Source: Chromobotia macracanthus | Taxonomy: Eukaryota; Chordata; Actinopteri; Cypriniformes; Botiidae | Direction: 5' to 3' | NCBI GenBank assembly: GCA_036877525.1 | Contig: JAZGTH010000103.1 | Location: 261,501-325,500, forward strand | DNA: 64,000 nt | Part shown: positions 58,190 to 64,000 of the stretch, one piece after another | Numbering within the stretch: position 1 is the first letter of the stretch | Layout of the letters: every line of letters begins with the position of its first letter | Position numbers and translations under genes: made by a program | The notes under the pieces: model-generated | The model's input: the letters and a program-made list of their open reading frames with translations, nothing else | What the model was told of the DNA's origin: nothing | Databases searched by the model: none

Positions 58190-61100
58190 CTGATGGGAGG
58201 AAGGGTGGAATCTGGCTTCAGTTAGAGAATAAATATTAAGAATTTTCAGGTTTTGTAAAAAAAACTATATGGGCTGTATTTTAAAGCTTTTTATTTTTGT
58301 GCAAACTAGCCCTAAGTGTGTAGTTATTGTGACCCTGTCATCCCCTAATGAAACTGAGGAAACAATTTTCTGCCATACATTTTGTGCTACATTTTGTCTC
58401 CCATTAAACCCAGCAGCTCCAATTATAAATCCTTATTTAAAACTAAACATTGGGAATTGGGGTAAAGTAAGGCAATAGTGTTGAAAGCCTTGCTCAATAA
58501 CAGATTTTTGTTGATTTTTAACCCAATAAAGTTTTGCAGCTTTAAGCTGGGATACAAGAAAGTGTTTTACACTTGTGTAGACTACAGTATGGCTGCCTCC
58601 TAGTGGACATACATGGAAAAGACGTGCTTGCTATAATGTCCAACCATCACAGACAGACATAAGAACAATGTCATCAGAACAGCATCATCGCTCTACAGAA
58701 AATGCTTATACATGTATTAGTGAGGTAACTGCAGTGGGCACGTACTGCAGTTCCAGTATCATACTTACTGGGGCCCTCTGACATAACCAGACTGATCCCT
58801 TCAGAGGAGGGAAGGTCAAAGTTCATGTTCCCATCATTAGAGCGAGCAGCCTCCTCATTAGAGGAAGCTCCTGTCGTCTCTGCTTCCTCCTTCTTCTCCC
58901 TCTACAGTGTGAACGCCACACAATGCACAGAGTTATGGGTAACGAATCAAAACGGGTGAGGAACAATGCAGATTATGACAGAGAGGTTATGAAGGGAGAA
59001 AAATAACAGCTGCAGAGAAAATGAAAGTGTCTCCACACTGACACCAGAGGGAATGCTGGGAGATGCAGATGAACCAGGCTACAGGATATGAATATTAGCT
59101 TACTACTTACTGAATACTGCAGATGTATACTGTATGCCTATTCCTCTATAAATATCTTGAGCAGTAGTTTGCTAAATTGTCACATGACCTCATTATGTTG
59201 CATGTTGAATTTGGTGAGTAGGGAATTTTTTTTTTTTGCATTTTTATTCCGGTTATGCATAATAATTATTTAAATTAGGTGGCCTAATTAATTGGTAAGT
59301 AGAGTTTATTTGTATTAGGATATTAAAATAGGTAAAAGTATAATGTCATTATAAAATATAATGTAGTTACTGGTATTACATGGAAGGTCAAGTTGAGAGT
59401 GCTGCATTGTGGGATACCGTAAGTCACACACAAAGCTCTGTTGTATACTGCACACTTTGGCAAATGTGGTAGGTCATGTGACTGCATACTGTACATACAA
59501 TAAGTATTCATATACTGTGCCAAGTATACATGCATATACTGCAGCTGTAAGAGTACGGTAGTGAACTGTTCTGAATATAGCTGCTGACTCATGAGAGCAG
59601 CTGTGGGTGTGTAATAATATAAACTAATATCAAGCATGAGTGCTGCTTCGTTTACTTCAGCTTCCCTTGATCCCAGTAATACGGACCATCACTGAACAGC
59701 CCAAAGTGTTAATCAGCACAATGAAGCTTTATATGTGCTATGACTCCATATTTATCATCTAGAGCAACAGAGCAGATTCTAGAGCTCTTCTATGATTTAG
59801 TCTGTATTAACAGTCACTCTTGTAATCTTTGTCTGATCTGGGCCGTGGCTAGTGGGCTAAAAGGTGGGAGTGATTATAGGCGTCCCCAACAGTTTCTAAA
59901 TTTTAGTTTAAAACAAAAGAAAAAGCTAATGAGGAACATACAGTCAGACGGCCCAGAATATTTTAGCTGAGGCGCTGCATAAGATCTTAACTGTTCAAGT
60001 GCTTAGATCAGCACGTTGCCTTAAAGATTCCTGAATGAAAACAGAGCACTCAGCCAGCAGCTTTAGAATGAGGTTTATGTTAAATAAAAACAGACACCAA
60101 AAAAACTGCAGCATGAAGTGATGGGAAAAGAAGAAAGCACTAAGAAAGAGAGCAGTAGAGAATGAACAAATCTTGGAAAGGTGCTCAGCAGAGAGAGAGA
60201 AGATGAAGGATAGCAAGACGCCCAGCGGTCATTCTGTCACCTTGTTCTGTACGCTTAATATTTCAGCTGATACAGGTGAGATCTTTTCATTTAGTCAATT
60301 GTTTTTAATTATTAATTTACTCACATGTATGTTAATATATGTGACACTGTTTTGGACCACAGCATGTGTGTTTATGAAGGCTACATTTCTTGGGACTTAA
60401 CAAGGTGATGTGTGGTTTCACAAAGCTGCAGACATTTTCAATAATTAAATACTTCTGAAAAGACAGTCCTGTTTTTATTTGCTCTGTTTTGTCATTTCAA
60501 AAACCTCTAAGGTTTGTCTTTCTTCAGTGAAACACAAAAGGAGTCATTTTTTAAATGTACAGAGCAGTGGTTTCTATACAGAGGAAATTAATAAAGATTC
60601 TTTGTTCAAATGTGGCACAGGAAGGTAAATCAGGCAGTTGTGACATCACACATTGTTGGTTCTTTTGTGTCTTTTCATTGATGTCAAGACTGCAGTGAGA
60701 TGTCTTAAAGCACCATATTAGATGTATCAGAGCTGAGATGGAAGGGAAGATGGGTAATTTCAATTTGTTCCTCAGAATAATATCATATTGCTTCATCCAA
60801 TTTGATTTATTGTCGTACAGACTATCCAGCTAACAAGGAACGTTCTCAGAATGTTAGCTAACATTCTTTAAAAGTTCTTTCAACGTTATTAATAACATTA
60901 TATATCACATATCATTATAACATTATCATATAAATCAACATCAGTAAGATTCTTAAGTTCTAGGAGCGTTCCACTAACTACTTTCAATACAACATATTTA
61001 CTATATTTTGTTACCTAATGGAAATGTTAGGGAAATGTTCCTACAGCCCAAATTTGTTAGCTGGATTTTTTTAACACTATAATGTTGCTTCTTTTTGTCA

Positions 61101-61896
61101 GTTTTAAAGCTCGACAGCCCCAGTTTCCATCCAGTTTCATGGAAAGGCTTTGAAATAAAGCAGTCAGGATCAAATCTTTTTGTGTTCCACAGAGGAAAGA
61201 ACGTTATATATAACAACCTGTGGGTGAGTAAATAATGGTAAAAGCTTTATGTTTGGTGTAACCTGTAATCAATGTGTCGTGCATCTAACATTTGCTTCCA
61301 GTATTTAAAACTGTCCAACTGAACAGATCTAAAAGACAACTTAAAGAAGCTGGCAGAAATCTGTGCAAAAGCAGGACACTGACGTCTGCCAGGCAGGAAG
61401 AAACATGCTGATTGTGACAAGAGCATCATTTACAGTTCACAGGAAGGAAACTTTTGAGCAGTGCAGATTAAGAATAGATTAAAACAGAAAGACAGTCTGT
61501 TGTGTTAGATTGAGAATGCATTGTAATGTTTGTGTTGGTAAGTGAGCGTGTGATGCATGGTATGGTATTAAAAGAACGTAAAGAGAACAAACCCTCCTCT
61601 GGCCGCCTTTAGGAACATGTCCAATGTTCTCAAGAGATCCAACTTTTGACTGGGCTTTGAATTCCAGCTTCTCAGATTTAATCTCCACATTTCCGCCTCC
61701 TAAAAGACAAAAAATGCACAATTCAGTTCCTTAAACCAAACCTTTGACAGAAGAATGTTAATTTGCTTTCTTTTATAAGATAATGCTTGTAAAACCTGCT
61801 AGTTTAAGTCTCACCTGGTTTGTGATGAATGTTAGCCTTAGAGCCGCACTTTGATTGGACGTTGGTCAGGTCAATCTTTTTGTGCACAATCTGGAC
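57974..61896 (-). CDS. mapt: mapt (tau), 3' part of the gene, continues beyond the right edge
   Basis: Three minus-strand exons join in frame: 61896-61815, 61699-61593 and 58189-57974. They encode a third-type repeat, the fourth repeat and the C-terminal tail of tau, the axonal protein that binds and stabilises microtubules through KCGS/PGGG repeats. Earlier repeats, the proline-rich region and the start lie beyond 64000, since no KCGS or PGGG-coding exon occurs in 61897-64000. The gene is convergent with kansl1, as in human. Teleosts commonly have two mapt genes (mapta, maptb); I cannot assign which this is. Confidence 0.94.
58448..58545. repeat. Family B element fragment (B5)
   Basis: CTTGCTCAATAACAGATTTT, then AAGTTTTGCAGCTTTAA: the right end of family B only, in the last mapt intron. 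Confidence 0.65.
58769..58901 (-). CDS. mapt: Candidate alternative mapt exon encoding an acidic C-terminus
   Basis: On the minus strand, an acceptor ACACTGTAG at 58910-58902 and a strong donor CCCCA/GTAAGTAT at 58769 bracket 133 nt with one long frame: REKKEEAETTGASSNEEAAR, then SNDGNMNFDLPSSEGIS and LVMSEGP. The previous mapt exon ends in phase 0, so the frame is kept. 133 nt is not a multiple of three: splicing on to the terminal exon gives Asn then TGA (58187-58185), replacing the 71-residue tau tail with 45 acidic residues. The acceptor's pyrimidine tract is weak. MAP4 also ends with an acidic segment after its repeats, so this may be an inherited alternative tail; that is inference. Confidence 0.5.
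60826..61064 (+). repeat. Family A inverted-repeat element, complete (A4)
   Basis: The ends CCAGCTAACAAGGAACGTTC and CCCAAATTTGTTAGCTGG have inverse termini (CCAGCTAACA and TGTTAGCTGG). About 240 bp, no coding capacity; the best-preserved copy of the family in the window. Confidence 0.85.
61117..61240. repeat. Family C-related fragment (C5)
   Basis: CGACAGCCCCAGTTTCCATC, TTTTGTGTTCCACAGAGGAA and GGGTGAGTAAATAATGG are diverged family C phrases; a further related piece lies at 63705-63778 (GACAGCCCCAGTCCCTATTC ... CTGTCCCTTTAAC). Confidence 0.5.
61593..61699 (-). CDS. mapt: mapt exon for microtubule-binding repeat 4
   Basis: The acceptor TCTTTTAG precedes 107 nt encoding GGNVEIKSEKLEFKAQSK, then VGSLENIGHVPKGGQRR. 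It is two residues shorter than human R4 (which has KDRVQSK where this has KAQSK), and its PGGG signature reads PKGG. The donor AGG/GTTTGT is non-consensus at positions +3 to +6, a weak site of the kind often found at regulated splices. Phase 0 at the end allows either the terminal exon or the 58769-58901 exon to follow in frame. Confidence 0.93.
61815..61896 (-). CDS. mapt: mapt exon for microtubule-binding repeat 3
   Basis: 82 nt from the acceptor CTTTAG to the donor CCAG/GTGAGA encode VQIVHKKIDLTNVQSKCGSK and ANIHHKP, the glycine being completed by the next exon. The ending matches human R3 (NIHHKPGGG), while KKIDLTNVQSKCGSK resembles human R2. The single repeat cysteine is kept. The aggregation-prone hexapeptide VQIVYK of human R3 is VQIVHK here. 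Confidence 0.94.
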
Positions 61897-64000
61897 CTAA
61901 AGCATGAGGAACAGAAAACATCAGTCACCCCGAGCATGAGACATCTGAGAGGAGATGAAGCACATGCTGATGTGCTCCAAACAGCTGAAGATCTCGAGCA
62001 GGAAAATGGATTAATTACAACAACAGGGCTCATGAGACAGAGAAGAAACTGGCAGAATTTCCATGACACAGCGAGCAATACAAAAGAATTAAAAGGAAAT
62101 TTTCTATAAAGTGTTTAAAATGTTCTTAAAGTTTTAGAAAAATACTTGCTAAATTTTAGATTATGTTTTAAGAGTCGAATCACAAATCAAGATTCAAGAC
62201 ATTTTTTTTTTCCTCTCTGTCCCTGAGTTCACTCTATTTTCACAACACAACATAATCAGTCAAAGGTCCAAGAGGAAGCCAGAGGGAAGAGACTGCAACG
62301 GAAAAACATGTTATATCTGATTTACTGAGTCCCAGACAAAGTTCAGATATAACTAGATTTGCATCTGAAGGAAATACCAGTGCGTGCAAGACAGCTGAAG
62401 AACAGAGTTTAACGTTCTCCTAAAAAGATCCAGAAGAGGAGAGAAAAGACAGGAACGAGAAACCAAGAGAACCAGATGACATCAGCAGCTGAATCACCTT
62501 ATGACATCATCAGGGAGATTTTAAATATACATTTTAAAACCCACAGCACACCAGAAGGCTGAAATTATATACACCGTATACAACAGAGCCTGTCTGTTAA
62601 GCGGTTGAGAAGATATATGAGGGAGTTCAACACACTGCTGGCATTGCAGGCACTGCAGTATCATGCTCAGTCGATCCATATCCCACATTCATTCATTCAT
62701 TCTCCATATCAGTTCTAATGACACAACCAAATATTTCTTCCTTGTCTTCTAACAGCCTGTCCTACCTGAGAGCCTTCATCATCTTCACCTGCAGAGGAAT
62801 TCAATATACATGCATACTGTACATCATCACAACACGGTAACACCAGGCAGCCATTCAGATGCATCAGACATGGGAGGAACCAGGTGGTAAATGAGGTATG
62901 AGGTCACAGAGGGTCGGACACTGAGGATTCAGGCAAAGTAACTGTTTTCCTGCATGCTTGCCTGTTGTAAATACAGCATTGATGCAGGCATAATACAGCC
63001 CTGGGCTAGACAAACCTTCATGAAACTCTGGCATTATGAAGCAGAGCTCTGTAGTTTAAAGCCATCACAGCCAGTTCACATTGTAACAGTGTTTTTGGAA
63101 TTATTTCATGCAGATGTAACCAACCAAGTTGATGATTTCTGCAGTGATGATTATATTAAATGTTTTCCTACTGTGTTAAAAGTACAATCTTCAACTGCTG
63201 CAACTGGGCCAATAATGTTACCAAGACAGGACTATTTAATATTTAAAGCTGTAACTTTCACCTCTCTACAGCCATCTCTGTTTGAAACATAAAACTGCAG
63301 GTTACTTTACATATTTTTCTTTACGTATGTTGAAGACAAATGAAGCCAAACTGACATTTCCTGGGAAATCAGACCCGAAAGCTTAAATTATAAGTCACTA
63401 TTATTAACTTACCATTGTGAATCAGGGTAAGATAAGGAGATCGTTTTAAACACTTATCTGTCATGTACTTGCTCAATAACAGATTTTTGTCCATTTTTAA
63501 CCCCGCAAAAAGTTACTGTTTGCAGCTTTACTTGTGATTTTCACAAAAAATAAAAATGCTAAATAAGTCACTTCAAGTCACTGCACATTTTAAAATCCAA
63601 TAGGATCCAAAGTTTACAATTAATGTCTAACAACGTTTTAAATTTCTGTCTGCTCTTCACATACATGTATTGTGTAACTTTAGAGGAGCTGAAATCTCAC
63701 CCATGAGATTTGGACACTTGACAGCCCCAGTCCCTATTCACTTTCATTATATGAAAAAACAGAACTGTCCCTTTAACAGAACAGAAGTAATTCTACACTG
63801 ATGTGTCCAGATCTTTGTTGCAGCTGTGTGGGTGTTTGGTAGGCAGTGTATGTTGATGGACTGGTCATATGTGTGGAGGTTTCATTAGTTACAAGAGGAA
63901 ACTGTTGACACTGACACTGCAGAACTGTCTGTGAGGGCTTTAAATGCATCACACTGTCTGTTAGAAACAGCAGCAGCCCTGGTCACAGGCTGAAACCACT
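61897..64000 (-). other. mapt: mapt intron upstream of the repeat-3 exon, to the window edge
   Basis: No exon with tau repeat similarity occurs. Contents: a possible 23-nt microexon at 62766-62788, a complete family B element at 63243-63530, and a family C-related fragment at 63705-63778. Other open frames look like chance. Confidence 0.55.
63243..63530. repeat. Family B inverted-repeat element, longest copy (B6)
   Basis: Begins TTAAAGCTGTAACTTTCACC, with a 6-base deletion of the usual GCAATC, and ends GTTACTGTTTGCAGCTTTA. The interior is collinear with B2 over its whole length. About 290 bp. Confidence 0.8.

Larger units (their letters stand above)
58902..61592 (-). other. mapt: mapt last intron, distal part
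   Basis: It holds the family A element A4 (60826-61064) and a family C fragment (61117-61240). Open frames on either strand lack splice or family support. Confidence 0.55.

Noticed and set aside
57974..61896. Identification as map2 or map4 instead of mapt
   Set aside because: The C-terminus LADQVSASLAKQGL, the VQIVHK repeat and the position next to kansl1 all favour tau; MAP2 ends LAEDVTAALAKQGL and MAP4 lacks this tail.
1..64000. CRISPR arrays, tRNA or rRNA genes, intact transposase or viral genes
   Set aside because: None seen. Tandem repeats are microsatellites or a minisatellite without spacers, tRNA-like boxes occur only in degraded SINEs, and the inverted-repeat elements have no coding capacity.

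Overview
The window is vertebrate nuclear DNA, almost certainly from a teleost and most likely a cyprinid-type fish. It has small GT-AG exons in AT-rich introns, CpG-rich promoters, tRNA-derived SINE remnants and many short inverted-repeat elements like those scattered through carp and zebrafish genomes. The species call is an inference; the three gene identities rest on direct reading of spliced exons.

Layout. 1-3780: repeats, no gene found. 4025-12814 (+): complete cdc27 (APC3, a TPR subunit of the anaphase-promoting complex), 19 coding exons joining in frame to 835 codons plus stop. 14641-15870 (+): a CpG-type promoter, a non-coding exon and a short orphan coding exon of an unrecognised gene. 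16680-52641 (+): complete kansl1 (scaffold of the NSL/KAT8 histone acetyltransferase complex), with a CpG-island promoter and untranslated first exon, an 8 kb first intron, the large first coding exon at 25370-26654, a 15.7 kb second intron, and 13 further coding exons, 1054 codons in all. 55541-56190: an unassigned CpG/CRE/YY1-type promoter-like region. 57974-61896 (-): the 3' end of mapt (tau; last two microtubule-binding repeats and the C-terminal tail), running off the right edge, with a candidate extra acidic exon at 58769-58901.

How the genes relate. kansl1 and mapt are tail to tail, as KANSL1 and MAPT are at human 17q21.31, so the pair is an old vertebrate linkage; cdc27, farther away on human chromosome 17, sits directly upstream of kansl1 here. 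The three proteins act in separate systems: ubiquitin-dependent mitotic exit, H4 acetylation, and microtubule binding.

The rest is intron and intergenic DNA holding at least four dispersed inverted-repeat families (called A to D here), SINE remnants and microsatellites. No prokaryotic system, CRISPR array, tRNA or rRNA gene or intact transposase was seen. The most useful leads are the mapt acidic exon with its frame-shifting splice, the orphan exon at 15754-15870, the promoter-like region near 55.6-56.2 kb, a triple tandem splice acceptor in cdc27, and the repeat families.
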